Source: Dehalococcoidia bacterium CG2_30_46_19
Lineage (GTDB): Bacteria; Chloroflexota; Dehalococcoidia; GIF9; AB-539-J10
Length of the DNA stretch: 7,397 nt
Assembly (NCBI GenBank): GCA_001872925.1
Contig: MNYD01000063.1
Location: forward strand, 1 to 7,397
Direction: 5' to 3'
Shown piece by piece: positions 1 through 6,837 of this stretch (its first letter is position 1; each line of letters opens with the position of its first letter). The notes below the pieces were generated by a model. That model made no database searches, was not told the DNA's origin, and saw nothing but the letters and a program-made list of their open reading frames with translations. A program made the position numbers and the translations under genes.

Positions 1-271
1 CGATTTGGTTCTCAGCTAATTCAGCCAGATGCTGAGGCAGGTCACGCCTCGCCAAAATTCCGCCGTGAACTGCAGGATGCAAAGTTTTCACCCTGCCATT
101 GAGGATTTCAGGAAAACCAGTAAGCTCGGAAACACCGTGGACTTTTATTCCGGCAGCCTCCAGTGATTTCTTCGTCCCCCCTGTGCTGAATATCTCAATG
201 CCCAGTTCTTGCAAGCCTCGGGTGAAGTCAACTATCCTTGTCTTATTTGAAACACTTAGTATAGCGCGCAT
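1..271 (-). CDS. purH: Bifunctional AICAR transformylase / IMP cyclohydrolase PurH, N-terminal 90 codons (cut by window edge)
   Basis: PurH carries out the last two steps of de novo IMP synthesis in the cytoplasm: formylation of AICAR with 10-formyl-THF, then ring closure of FAICAR to IMP. Only the N-terminal, methylglyoxal-synthase-like cyclohydrolase domain is visible. My translation begins MRAILSVSNKTRIVDF and contains STGGT (about residues 29-33), TGFPEILNGRVKTLHP (about 51-66) and HGGILARRD (about 69-77), the family's phosphate/nucleotide-binding signatures. The C-terminal transformylase domain lies beyond the left edge, so completeness cannot be judged. The ATG at 271-269 is preceded by a strong AAGGAGGG, which fixes the start. 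It lies 10 nt after the purM stop and is almost certainly co-transcribed with purF and purM. Confidence 0.95.
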   Translation of the reverse strand, partial: MRAILSVSNKTRIVDFTRGLQELGIEIFSTGGTKKSLEAAGIKVHGVSELTGFPEILNGRVKTLHPAVHGGILARRDLPQHLAELAENQI

Positions 272-274
272 AGA

Positions 275-282
275 CCCTCCTT
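275..282 (-). promoter_or_regulatory. purH ribosome binding site overlapping the purM stop
   Basis: On the minus strand AAGGAGGG lies 3 nt before the purH ATG when the whole 8-mer is counted. Its first A is also the last base of the purM TGA stop (284-282). A ribosome terminating on purM would sit on this site, which suggests coupled translation of the two genes. The spacing is short but the match to the 16S anti-SD is very strong. Confidence 0.8.
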
Positions 283-1304
283 CAATCTATCCTTATCGTT
301 TCCTCGCCCACTGCGTTACCTATTTCACCAATGACTTTAGCCTGGGGCAAAGCTTCGATAATTTTCGGTGCGTCCTGGCTGGCACAGATAACTACCATAC
401 CTATCCCCATATTAAATACCCGATACATCTCCGCTTCGTCAATATTCCCTCGCTGTTGAATAAGTTTGAAAATAGCAGGTACATCCCAGGAACTTTTACG
501 AATATGGGCAGCAAGCCCTTCAGGCAAGATGCGAGGTACATTCCCCTCAAATCCACCACCAGTAATATGAGCCAGCCCTTTAATCAGGGGCAGAGTTGAC
601 TTGAGTTCATGGTAGTAACAGCGATGCGGCACCAATAACTCCTCTCCTAGTGTTTTCCCTAACTGAGGATAAAATGTATGTAAACAGGATGAGTCATCAT
701 CTATTCCAAAGGCCCGCCGCACTAACGAATAGCCATTAGTATGTAATCCAGATGAAGGCAAGCCAAGCATTATGTCACCTGAAATTATAGAGCTGCCATC
801 AATGATATTTCTCTTTTCCACCACTCCGATAATAAAGCCCACCAAATCATAGCTTCCCGGGGCATAAATACCCGGCATTTCAGCGGTTTCACCACCAACG
901 AGAGAGCAGTTAACTTCCCTACAGGCGTGAACTATGCCGGTAACAACGCTTTTCACCTGTTCAGGCTTCAGCTTATCCATGGCGATATAATCCAGGAAGA
1001 AAAGTGGGGAAGCGCCACAACAAAGAATATCGTTAACACAATGATTGACGATATCAATGCCTACAGTGTCATTTTTAGCGAATAAGGAGGCGATTTTGAG
1101 TTTAGTGCCTACCCCATCAACACTGGAGACCAATATAGGCTCTTCATATCCTTTGAGCTGGAACATGCTACCGAAGGAGCCGAAATTCAACACCCCGCAT
1201 TGGAAGGTAGCTCTAGCTTCTTGGGCAATGAATTTTTTTATCTTATTGGCTGCCCCGATGTCGACCCCAGCGAGAACATAGCTTTGTTTATTTCTGGCTT
1301 GCAA
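282..1304 (-). CDS. purM: Phosphoribosylformylglycinamidine cyclo-ligase (AIR synthetase) PurM
   Basis: PurM uses ATP to close the imidazole ring of FGAM, giving aminoimidazole ribonucleotide, the fifth step of purine synthesis. At 340 aa it has the usual family length and both domains of the PurM/ThiL/HypE fold. Visible motifs are AGVDI (12-16), DGVGTKL (63-69), GGETAEMPG (137-145), SGLHTNGYSL (185-194), HITGGG (246-251) and FNMGIGM (297-303); all expected substrate and ATP motifs are present. The start is taken as TTG at 1304-1302: the codon just upstream in frame is TGA, no in-frame ATG or GTG exists before the first domain, and AGAGGA sits 6 nt away. The first 17 nt overlap the end of purF, and purH follows after 10 nt. 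Confidence 0.96.
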   Translation of the reverse strand: MQARNKQSYVLAGVDIGAANKIKKFIAQEARATFQCGVLNFGSFGSMFQLKGYEEPILVSSVDGVGTKLKIASLFAKNDTVGIDIVNHCVNDILCCGASPLFFLDYIAMDKLKPEQVKSVVTGIVHACREVNCSLVGGETAEMPGIYAPGSYDLVGFIIGVVEKRNIIDGSSIISGDIMLGLPSSGLHTNGYSLVRRAFGIDDDSSCLHTFYPQLGKTLGEELLVPHRCYYHELKSTLPLIKGLAHITGGGFEGNVPRILPEGLAAHIRKSSWDVPAIFKLIQQRGNIDEAEMYRVFNMGIGMVVICASQDAPKIIEALPQAKVIGEIGNAVGEETIRID

Positions 1305-2703
1305 TCATTTCCTCTTCGGGCTTCGCTTCTAAGGCAAGCTTATCCATGCCCATTTGCACCGGGACAGGATATTCACCGGTAAAGCAAGCAAGGCAGAAGA
1401 TATCCCTGGGCAGGGCAACAGCTTTAATTAAGCCATCAAGGCTGAGATAGCCGAGAGAATCAGCACCAAGATAATCCCTGATCTCGGGAATACTCTTTTG
1501 AGCTGCGATAAGCTCCCACTCCCTGGCCATGTCCACCCCTAAAAAGCAAGGATGGCGGATAGGGGGAGCACAAATACGAAGGTGAATTTCCCTGGCACCC
1601 GCTTTTCTAAGCAAATTAACCACGTGTGGGGTGGTAGTGCCACGCACAATGCTATCATCAACAACAACCAGACGTTTCCCGCTAATAATCTCAGCAAGAG
1701 GATTGAATTTTAGCTGAACTCCGAGTTCCCGTAATCTTTGGTCAGGTTCAATGAAAGTACGCCCTACATAACGGTTTTTCATTACTCCTTCACAAAATGG
1801 GATACCTGAAGCATTAGCGTAGCCACTGCCAGCAGCGGTAGCAGAATCGGGCACACCCATGACAAGGTCAGCATCAACGGGATACTCCTGAGCTAGCATC
1901 TCGCCCATGGCTTGCCTTGCTTTGTAGAGCAACCTGCCTTCAATGATGCTGTCGGGACGAGCAAAATAAATATACTCGAAGATACATAGCGCCTTTTTGC
2001 TGCTTTCTTTCTTGAAGCTTTTCATCCCATCTCGGTCAATAATCACAATCTCACCAGGTTCTATTTCCCTTAAAAATTGCGCCCCTATATGGTCTAAAGC
2101 GCAACTCTCCGAGGCAATGACCCAACCACCATCAATAGTTCCTAAACAAAGAGGGCGCACGCCCATAGGGTCACGAACTCCCATAAGGATATCCGGAGTC
2201 ATAATCGTTAAAGAATAAGCTCCTTGAAGACGCGCCATAGCATACTTGAGCTTTTCCTCCCAGTTATTGCCCGGGGAGGCTAAAATCAGGTTGGCAATCA
2301 CCTCAGAATCAGTGGAAGTATCAAAACTATAGCCACTACTTTGAAGTTCATCACGGAGAGGCTTAGCATTAATGATATTGCCATTATGCGCTAAAGCAAG
2401 TGTTAATTTTCCTGCTCTTGCAACAACAGGTTGAGCATTGGCAGGTTGACTTGAGCCAGTGGTGGAATAGCGGTTATGCCCGATGCCAATATAGCCTTTG
2501 AGTCGGGCAAGGTCATCTTCGGTGAAGGCTTGGGAAACCAGCCCCATTTTCTTATGTATCATTATTTCGCGTCCATCGCTAACAGCGATGCCAGCGCTTT
2601 CCTGTCCACGATGCTGAAGAGCAAAAAGAGCGAAAAAGATAAGACGAGCTATGTCTACCTGTGAACAGTAGACCCCAAAGACGCCACAACTTTCGTGTAG
2701 CAA
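1288..2703 (-). CDS. purF: Amidophosphoribosyltransferase PurF (glutamine PRPP amidotransferase, Fe-S type)
   Basis: PurF catalyses the committed step of purine synthesis, converting PRPP and glutamine to 5-phosphoribosylamine. The 471 aa match the Bacillus-type family. The N-terminal Ntn-glutaminase has Cys6 as nucleophile after a five-residue propeptide (MLHES), with HNRYSTTG (76-83), NGNI (107-110) and TDSEV (131-135). The phosphoribosyltransferase domain carries the PRPP loop VVVDDSIVRGTTT (346-358). Cys240, Cys386, Cys437 and Cys440 occupy the contexts of the four [4Fe-4S] ligands known from B. subtilis PurF, so an oxygen-sensitive cluster is expected. The start is TTG at 2703: there is no in-frame ATG or GTG before the upstream TAG (2721-2719), and GAGGAA lies upstream. 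It is the first gene of the purine operon, with a promoter directly ahead. Confidence 0.97.
   Translation of the reverse strand: MLHESCGVFGVYCSQVDIARLIFFALFALQHRGQESAGIAVSDGREIMIHKKMGLVSQAFTEDDLARLKGYIGIGHNRYSTTGSSQPANAQPVVARAGKLTLALAHNGNIINAKPLRDELQSSGYSFDTSTDSEVIANLILASPGNNWEEKLKYAMARLQGAYSLTIMTPDILMGVRDPMGVRPLCLGTIDGGWVIASESCALDHIGAQFLREIEPGEIVIIDRDGMKSFKKESSKKALCIFEYIYFARPDSIIEGRLLYKARQAMGEMLAQEYPVDADLVMGVPDSATAAGSGYANASGIPFCEGVMKNRYVGRTFIEPDQRLRELGVQLKFNPLAEIISGKRLVVVDDSIVRGTTTPHVVNLLRKAGAREIHLRICAPPIRHPCFLGVDMAREWELIAAQKSIPEIRDYLGADSLGYLSLDGLIKAVALPRDIFCLACFTGEYPVPVQMGMDKLALEAKPEEEMIASQK
1310..1315 (-). promoter_or_regulatory. purM ribosome binding site inside the purF 3' end
   Basis: AGAGGA on the minus strand, 6 nt before the TTG at 1304, lies within the last codons of purF. 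It supports the non-ATG start of purM because the in-frame codon immediately before that TTG is a TGA stop. Confidence 0.65.
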
Positions 2704-2710
2704 AATCGTC

Positions 2711-2716
2711 TTCCTC
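2711..2716 (-). promoter_or_regulatory. purF ribosome binding site
   Basis: GAGGAA on the minus strand; its GAGG core ends 9 nt before the TTG start. An ATT codon directly before the TTG could also initiate but is far less likely. The site lies close to the predicted transcription start, so the leader would be only about 13-15 nt. Confidence 0.65.
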
Positions 2717-2722
2717 AGCTAA

Positions 2723-2752
2723 ATTATAATTGCCTTTACCTCACCAAGTCAA
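2723..2752 (-). promoter_or_regulatory. Housekeeping-type promoter for purF-purM-purH
   Basis: On the minus strand a -35 box TTGACT (2752-2747; five of six consensus bases) is followed after 18 bp by a perfect -10 box TATAAT (2728-2723). Transcription would start near 2716-2717, just ahead of purF. The short distance leaves no room for a riboswitch or attenuator. I see no sequence resembling the B. subtilis PurR box next to it. This promoter makes the purine genes a transcription unit separable from nusA-rbfA. Confidence 0.75.
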
Positions 2753-2821
2753 ATTCACCAACACACTTGCTTGATGAATTCCGCCTTTGAAAAGAGAGTG
2801 TTTACTAACCTCACCCCTTTA

Positions 2822-2849
2822 TCCCCCTCTCCTTCAAAGGAGAGGGGGA
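2822..2849. repeat. Hairpin 1 of the triple-hairpin element
   Basis: Perfect 13-bp inverted repeat (2822-2834 with 2837-2849), core arms CCCCCTCTCCTT and AAGGAGAGGGGG, formal loop 2 nt. Downstream of it on the minus strand there is no T-run, so it is not a canonical intrinsic terminator for rbfA. Confidence 0.85.
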
Positions 2850-2859
2850 AGAGATTTAT

Positions 2860-2882
2860 AGAGAGGGGTGAAACCCCTCTCT
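2860..2882. repeat. Hairpin 2 of the triple-hairpin element
   Basis: Perfect 10-bp inverted repeat with core arms GAGAGGGGT and ACCCCTCTC closing a GAA triloop. Its arms resemble part of hairpin 1 but are shorter. Confidence 0.8.
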
Positions 2883-2892
2883 TACCTACACT

Positions 2893-2919
2893 CCCCCTTC
2901 CCTTGCTAAGGGAAGGGGG
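2893..2919. repeat. Hairpin 3 of the triple-hairpin element
   Basis: Perfect 12-bp inverted repeat, arms CCCCCTTCCCTT and AAGGGAAGGGGG, loop GCT. It differs from hairpin 1 by two adjacent compensatory base-pair changes. It is the first hairpin met by polymerase leaving rbfA and may mark the 3' end of that mRNA, though no T-tract follows. Confidence 0.85.
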
Positions 2920-2976
2920 TCAGGGGATGGGTTGCTAAACAATCTCAATACCTTGTTGTAAAAACACCAGCCTGAG

Positions 2977-3321
2977 TTATTCGTCCGAGGCTTGTTCTAT
3001 TAATTTGAGCAACTTTGCCCCACGCTCAATGGAATCATCGTAATGGAAGCTGAGTTGAGGAGTGTGCTTTAGCTTTAAATGTAGCGACATTTGTCCCTGC
3101 AAAAAAGAGCAGGCAGAGTTAAAACCAGCTATCATTTCCTTCTTATCAGATTCACTCCCTAATATGCTGACGAATACCTTAGCCTGTCTGAGGTCAGGTG
3201 AAAGTTGAACTTCAGTCACTGAGACGAGGTCCTTTAGCCTCGGGTCATTAACCTTGCGCTCAAGCAAGGTACTGATTTCTTGCTTAATGACCTTGCCTAA
3301 TCGCTGTTCCCGCCTCTTCAT
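2977..3321 (-). CDS. rbfA: 30S ribosome-binding/maturation factor RbfA
   Basis: RbfA binds pre-30S subunits near the 5' region of 16S rRNA and assists late maturation. The protein, 114 aa from the chosen start, has the single type-II KH-like domain expected. Recognisable parts are NDPRLKDLVSVTEVQLSPDL (25-44), strand AKVFVSILG (47-55) and the C-terminal signature TPQLSFHYDDSIERG (87-101) followed by a short helix. I chose ATG at 3321-3319 because AAGG lies 6 nt upstream and MKRREQRLGKVIKQEI matches the usual RbfA N-terminus. A TTG at 3357 would add 12 residues but has no ribosome-binding site. It follows infB by 42 nt and ends the translation-factor cluster. Confidence 0.93.
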   Translation of the reverse strand: MKRREQRLGKVIKQEISTLLERKVNDPRLKDLVSVTEVQLSPDLRQAKVFVSILGSESDKKEMIAGFNSACSFLQGQMSLHLKLKHTPQLSFHYDDSIERGAKLLKLIEQASDE

Positions 3322-3363
3322 AATTAGCCTTGAAGGGAAAACTATTAATCTCCGCAAAAAAAA

Positions 3364-5145
3364 TTACTCTACTTTTTCCTTCTGGTAGAGCTCAATAATA
3401 TCACCAACGGAGAAATCGCCAAAATTTTCCATGCCCACACCACACTCAAACCCAGCATTTACCTCAGTAACATCTTCTTTAAAACGCTTCAGACTGGAAA
3501 TGCGAGACTCACAGAGCACTTTGTTTCCCCGCGATATTTTAGCCCGACCGTCCCGCCATATCCTGCCTTCCCTGACATAAATACCAGCAACTTTACCTTG
3601 CCGTCCGCCGGAAAAGACAGCCCGCACCTCAGCACGACCACCGAGCACCTCCACATAAGTGGGCTCAAGCATCCCTTTCAATGCCTTGTCTACATCCTCT
3701 ATTAGCTTATAAATTACATCGTAGAGCCGAATACTTACCCCTTCAGCCTCAGCCAATTGCTTTGCTCCAGGTGATAGACGACTATTAAACCCAATGATAA
3801 TCCCTTTTGAAGCTGCTGCTAGAAGCACATCGCTTTCCGTGATGCTACCACTGCCAGCATGAATAATATTAACCCCCACTTTTTCTGAACTTAGCTGCTC
3901 CAGGGAACTCCTCACTGGCTCAATACTCCCATAGACATCAGTTTTCAAAACCACATTGAGCTCTTTTATCTGCCCCTTATCTATCTGACGAAAAAGAGCG
4001 GTTAAGCTCAGCGGAATTTGAGGCATGGTAGCTTCCTGCCCTTTTACAACACTTTGTGCTTCATGTTCATCGGCAACCACTTTGAAAATATCCCCCGAAT
4101 TCGGCACGCCACTCAACCCAAGCACTCCCACTGGGGTTGATGGTTCAGCTTTCCTAATTTGCTTGCCTTGTTCATTAAACATGGCTTTAATCTTGCCCCA
4201 GATATTGCCCGCTACTATAACATCACCTACTTCAAGAGTGCCGTTCTGAACTAGAAAGGTAGCTAAAGACCCTTTAGTCCTATCCAACCTGGCTTCAATA
4301 ACCACACCTTCCGCAGCACGTTTGGGATTAGCCTTTAGCTCTAATATATCAGCAACGAGGAATATGTTTTCCAATAAATCTGATATTCCCTCCCCCTTCT
4401 TCGCCGAAATAGGAACACAAACAACATCACCACCCCATTCTTCAATGACTAAACCTAGGTCAGCAAGCTGCTGTTTCACTAGCTCAGGATTAGCATCAGC
4501 TTTGTCGATCTTATTGATAGCTACTATTATAGGCACCTTAGCAGCTTTAGCATGGTCTATAGCTTCCACAGTCTGAGGCATAACACCGTCGTCAGCAGCG
4601 ACTACCAAAACTACGATGTCCGTCGCTTGGGCTCCACGAGCCCTCATCGCAGTAAAAGCCTCATGCCCTGGAGTATCCAGAAAGGTAATTTTTCGCTCAT
4701 CAACTACACATTGATAAGCACCGATGTGCTGGGTGATAGCCCCTGCTTCGTGAGCAGTTACGTTGGTTTTCCGGATAACATCCAGCAGCGTTGTCTTGCC
4801 ATGGTCGACATGCCCCATAACAGTGACTACTGGGGGACGGGTTTGTAACTTCTTCCCCTTTGCCTTGCTAACATATGCTATGCTTTTTGGTTCTGTTTTT
4901 CGCTGAGCTTGGTAGCCAAAATCTGTGGCTACTGCAGCTATAGCATCAAAATCAATAGTTTGATTGAGGTTGACCATAAAGCCCTTCCTCATAAATTGCT
5001 TGATAACTTTTACTGGCTCAACCTCAAGCATATCTGCAAGCTGCTTTACAGTAAGGGAAGATGGAACCTCAATTCGAGGCAAAGTCGGTGTCGTGCCTTT
5101 CCCTTTTGGCTTGCCTTTCGATTTCTTACTGTTGTTATTGTTCAA
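3364..5145 (-). CDS. infB: Translation initiation factor IF-2
   Basis: IF2 is the GTPase that delivers fMet-tRNA to the 30S subunit and promotes 50S joining. At 593 aa it is a compact form: after a short K/G/N-rich leader (1-20) an IF2_N helical domain (about 28-80) is followed at once by the G domain, without the long variable linker of E. coli IF2. G motifs are GHVDHGKT (111-118), DTPGHEAF (157-164), NKID (211-214) and SAK (247-249), all intact. Domain II, the IF2-specific domain and the fMet-tRNA-binding C2 domain (ending around FECGVGMENFGDFSVGD, 566-582) follow. The start is TTG at 5145, with GGGAG 9 nt upstream and no in-frame ATG before residue 39, inside IF2_N. It begins 2 nt after the ylxR stop, implying coupling. 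Confidence 0.97.
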   Translation of the reverse strand: MNNNNSKKSKGKPKGKGTTPTLPRIEVPSSLTVKQLADMLEVEPVKVIKQFMRKGFMVNLNQTIDFDAIAAVATDFGYQAQRKTEPKSIAYVSKAKGKKLQTRPPVVTVMGHVDHGKTTLLDVIRKTNVTAHEAGAITQHIGAYQCVVDERKITFLDTPGHEAFTAMRARGAQATDIVVLVVAADDGVMPQTVEAIDHAKAAKVPIIVAINKIDKADANPELVKQQLADLGLVIEEWGGDVVCVPISAKKGEGISDLLENIFLVADILELKANPKRAAEGVVIEARLDRTKGSLATFLVQNGTLEVGDVIVAGNIWGKIKAMFNEQGKQIRKAEPSTPVGVLGLSGVPNSGDIFKVVADEHEAQSVVKGQEATMPQIPLSLTALFRQIDKGQIKELNVVLKTDVYGSIEPVRSSLEQLSSEKVGVNIIHAGSGSITESDVLLAAASKGIIIGFNSRLSPGAKQLAEAEGVSIRLYDVIYKLIEDVDKALKGMLEPTYVEVLGGRAEVRAVFSGGRQGKVAGIYVREGRIWRDGRAKISRGNKVLCESRISSLKRFKEDVTEVNAGFECGVGMENFGDFSVGDIIELYQKEKVE

Positions 5146-5147
5146 AT

Positions 5148-5426
5148 TTAGCTTCTCCCACCAAGGCTGTTGCCATAGTTTACCAAAGTCTGGCGATTAT
5201 CATCACCAAGCTTTGTTCGCAAAGCATGCTCTAAACGATTCCCCTTAAATCCTTCTTCCCAGCAATTCTTTCGAGCACATAGATAAGCACCGCGCCCCGG
5301 TTTCCTTGCCGATAAATCCAGTTCAACAACTCCACTACCAGTACACACCAGGCGAATCAAATCTTTTTTATCCTTCTTTTGCCGACAAGCAATGCAAGTG
5401 CGCTGGGGTATATGTTTATTCCTCAT
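5148..5426 (-). CDS. ylxR: YlxR/DUF448 family RNA-binding protein
   Basis: A small protein of 92 aa from the chosen start. Family signatures are RTCIACRQ (9-16) and GRGAYLC (44-50), with further Cys55, so four cysteines could be placed for metal binding or structure; that is my inference. YlxR proteins are nucleic-acid-binding and nearly always encoded between nusA and infB; the B. subtilis member has been reported to modulate RNase P (RnpM). I place the start at ATG 5426-5424 (MRNKHIPQRTC) because family members begin a few residues before this motif and GAAG lies 6 nt upstream. ATG 5432 and TTG 5438 are longer alternatives. The start overlaps the nusA end by 11 nt. The L7Ae-like ylxQ often found next is missing: infB begins 2 nt later. 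Confidence 0.9.
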   Translation of the reverse strand: MRNKHIPQRTCIACRQKKDKKDLIRLVCTGSGVVELDLSARKPGRGAYLCARKNCWEEGFKGNRLEHALRTKLGDDNRQTLVNYGNSLGGRS

Positions 5427-6789
5427 ACTCATCTTCAAAGTGAGTTTTTTTCACTCTGCCTTTAGTCTTAGCCTTAGCCTTAGTCTTAGCTTTAGCTTTG
5501 GCTTTGCCTGTTTTCGTCTCCTCCTTCAAAACCTCAATTTTTCGTGCCTCAGGCAAAATATCCTCGGCAAAACGAATTGCCCTTTCCTCCTTGGTTGCCT
5601 CAGAGGAAACTTCAGCAGCAGTTGGAAATGAGAGCGGCTCTGATACCTGAAGCTCATCCAACGCCACAGGCACTTCCTCTTCTATTTCTTCTTTAACAAC
5701 CTCTTCCGGTACTAATTCCTTTGAGATAGTTTCCGCCATCTCAGCTTTTGCTGCTTCCGCCGCAGAAACGCTCTTGATATCAATCCGCCACCCGGTAAGC
5801 CTTGCCGCTAGCCTGGCATTTTGCCCTTCCTTGCCTATAGCCAGAGAAAGCTGCCTATCAGGCACGATAACCGTAGCCACCTTTTCTCTTTCATTGAGTT
5901 CGATGCTGGATACTTGAGCCGGACCAAGAGCGTTAGTGATAAACACTTTGGGGTCAGCATCCCAAAGAATTAAATCTATTTTCTCATTATTCAGTTCCTT
6001 GATAATGTTTTGTAACCTGATGCCTCGAGGGCCAAGACAGCATCCTATCGGGTCAACTCCCTCTTGCGAAGTTGACACCGCTACTTTGCTTCGCTGCCCT
6101 GGCTCCCGGGTTATCCCTTCTACCCCCACAGCGCCATTGTGGACTTCGGGAATTTCCAGCTCAAAAAGACGACGAAGCAAGGTGGGATGGGTCCGGGAAA
6201 CTACTATCTGAGTCCCCCTGCTCCCCTGAATTATTTCTAGAAGGTAGAGTTTAAGCCGCTGCCCCACTCGATAACGTTCATTGGGGATTTGTTCACCACC
6301 AGGTAATATTGCCTCCACCTTGCCTAAGTTAACATAAATCTGTGAGGGACCAATAAACTGAACCACGCCGGTAGCGATTTCTCCCTCCCTGCTGGAGAAC
6401 TCTTCGTAAGTTTTCTGGTGTTCTGCTTCCCTTAGCCGCTGCAAGATAACTTGCTTTACTGCATATACTCCAATACGCCCAGCATCCATGGGCATAGTTC
6501 CCACTTTTACCGCTTCACCCACCTGAATCCCCTTACGCAACTCGCCAGCTTCGGCTAAGGAAATCTCCCGCTGAGGGTCGTTAACTGACTCCACTACAGT
6601 CTTCTGCATATAAACTTTCACCGCACCGGAATCAGGGTCCAGCTTCACCAAGACATCCTGTTCATTATGAAAGGCATACTTCTTGTAAGCCGCGGCTAGT
6701 GCTGCCTCTACAATAGATAGCACTACTTCTTTAGATAGGTTTCTCTCCGCAGAAAGTTGATTAACCGCAGCTATGAGTTCCCTTTTCAT
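5416..6789 (-). CDS. nusA: Transcription termination/antitermination factor NusA with long low-complexity C-terminal tail
   Basis: NusA binds RNA polymerase and nascent RNA, enhancing pausing and termination or, with other Nus factors, antitermination. Domains in order: N-terminal polymerase-binding domain (1-130, with KEVVLSIVEAALAAAYKKYA at 20-39), S1 (about 135-199), KH1 (about 200-280, GPRG at 253-256) and KH2 (about 285-345, GKEG at 319-322). The core would end near 345; 112 further residues form an unusual tail, first Glu-rich (350-425), then a Lys-Ala/Lys-Thr dipeptide run (428-444) and an acidic end (FEDEYEE). It shows no clear similarity to the E. coli acidic repeats. Start ATG 6789 matches the family N-terminus; the ribosome-binding site is weak (AGG, 7 nt upstream). 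A probable attenuator lies in its leader. No rimP precedes it. Confidence 0.96.
   Translation of the reverse strand: MKRELIAAVNQLSAERNLSKEVVLSIVEAALAAAYKKYAFHNEQDVLVKLDPDSGAVKVYMQKTVVESVNDPQREISLAEAGELRKGIQVGEAVKVGTMPMDAGRIGVYAVKQVILQRLREAEHQKTYEEFSSREGEIATGVVQFIGPSQIYVNLGKVEAILPGGEQIPNERYRVGQRLKLYLLEIIQGSRGTQIVVSRTHPTLLRRLFELEIPEVHNGAVGVEGITREPGQRSKVAVSTSQEGVDPIGCCLGPRGIRLQNIIKELNNEKIDLILWDADPKVFITNALGPAQVSSIELNEREKVATVIVPDRQLSLAIGKEGQNARLAARLTGWRIDIKSVSAAEAAKAEMAETISKELVPEEVVKEEIEEEVPVALDELQVSEPLSFPTAAEVSSEATKEERAIRFAEDILPEARKIEVLKEETKTGKAKAKAKTKAKAKTKGRVKKTHFEDEYEE
5462..5509. repeat. Hexanucleotide tandem repeat inside the nusA tail
   Basis: Eight 6-bp units on the plus strand: TTAGTC, TTAGCC, TTAGCC, TTAGTC, TTAGCT, TTAGCT, TTGGCT, TTGCCT. 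They encode the Lys-Ala/Lys-Thr run (NusA residues 428-443). The units differ mainly at third codon positions and by Ala/Thr choice, so the array looks old rather than freshly expanded, but its period is a multiple of three and length changes would keep the frame. Confidence 0.85.
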
Positions 6790-6812
6790 TCTCTAACCTA
6801 AATTATTTAATT

Positions 6813-6837
6813 AAAAAGGTGGGATTTCACCCACCTT
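6813..6837 (-). terminator. Intrinsic terminator in the nusA leader (possible attenuator)
   Basis: On the minus strand an 8-bp perfect stem AAGGTGGG (6837-6830) and CCCACCTT (6823-6816) closes a TGAAAT loop and runs into TTTTTAATTAAAT. The T-run follows only on the minus strand, so it acts on transcription heading into nusA. It ends about 24 nt before the nusA ATG, leaving no room for another promoter. Transcripts from upstream must pass it, which is the layout of an attenuator. Otherwise it is simply the end of an upstream unit, in which case nusA would lack an obvious promoter. Confidence 0.75.

Larger units (their letters stand above)
2800..2940. repeat. 141-bp triple-hairpin palindromic repeat (MITE-like) between rbfA and purF
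   Basis: The ends are imperfect terminal inverted repeats: GTTTACTAACCTCACCCCT at 2800-2818 matches the reverse complement of 2922-2940 at 14 of 19 positions. Between them are three consecutive perfect G/C-rich hairpins. There is no coding capacity. Repeats of this style (runs of CCCCCTCTCC with their complement) are, to my knowledge, dispersed between genes in several uncultured bacterial lineages, but I could not check copy number. It fills most of the gap between rbfA and the purF promoter and could act as a transcription barrier or mRNA 3'-end stabiliser. No target-site duplication is obvious. Confidence 0.7.

Noticed and set aside
99..599. 166-codon open frame on the plus strand
   Set aside because: It lies antisense to the purH start and purM 3' end, whose proteins are clearly recognisable; the translation shows no family features.
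2800..2940. CRISPR-like array of palindromic repeats between rbfA and purF
   Set aside because: The three hairpins have different sequences, no regular spacers and no cas genes nearby.
3322..3357. 12-residue N-terminal extension of RbfA from TTG 3357
   Set aside because: No ribosome-binding site precedes it, whereas ATG 3321 has AAGG at good spacing and gives the normal family N-terminus.
3356..3363. T8 tract (minus strand) just after the infB stop as a terminator
   Set aside because: No stem precedes it in the infB 3' end that I can see, and rbfA follows closely in the same direction.
5392..5631. 79-codon plus-strand frame with a Leu-Ser-rich run resembling a membrane segment
   Set aside because: The run is the antisense reading of the hexanucleotide repeat coding the NusA KA/KT tail.
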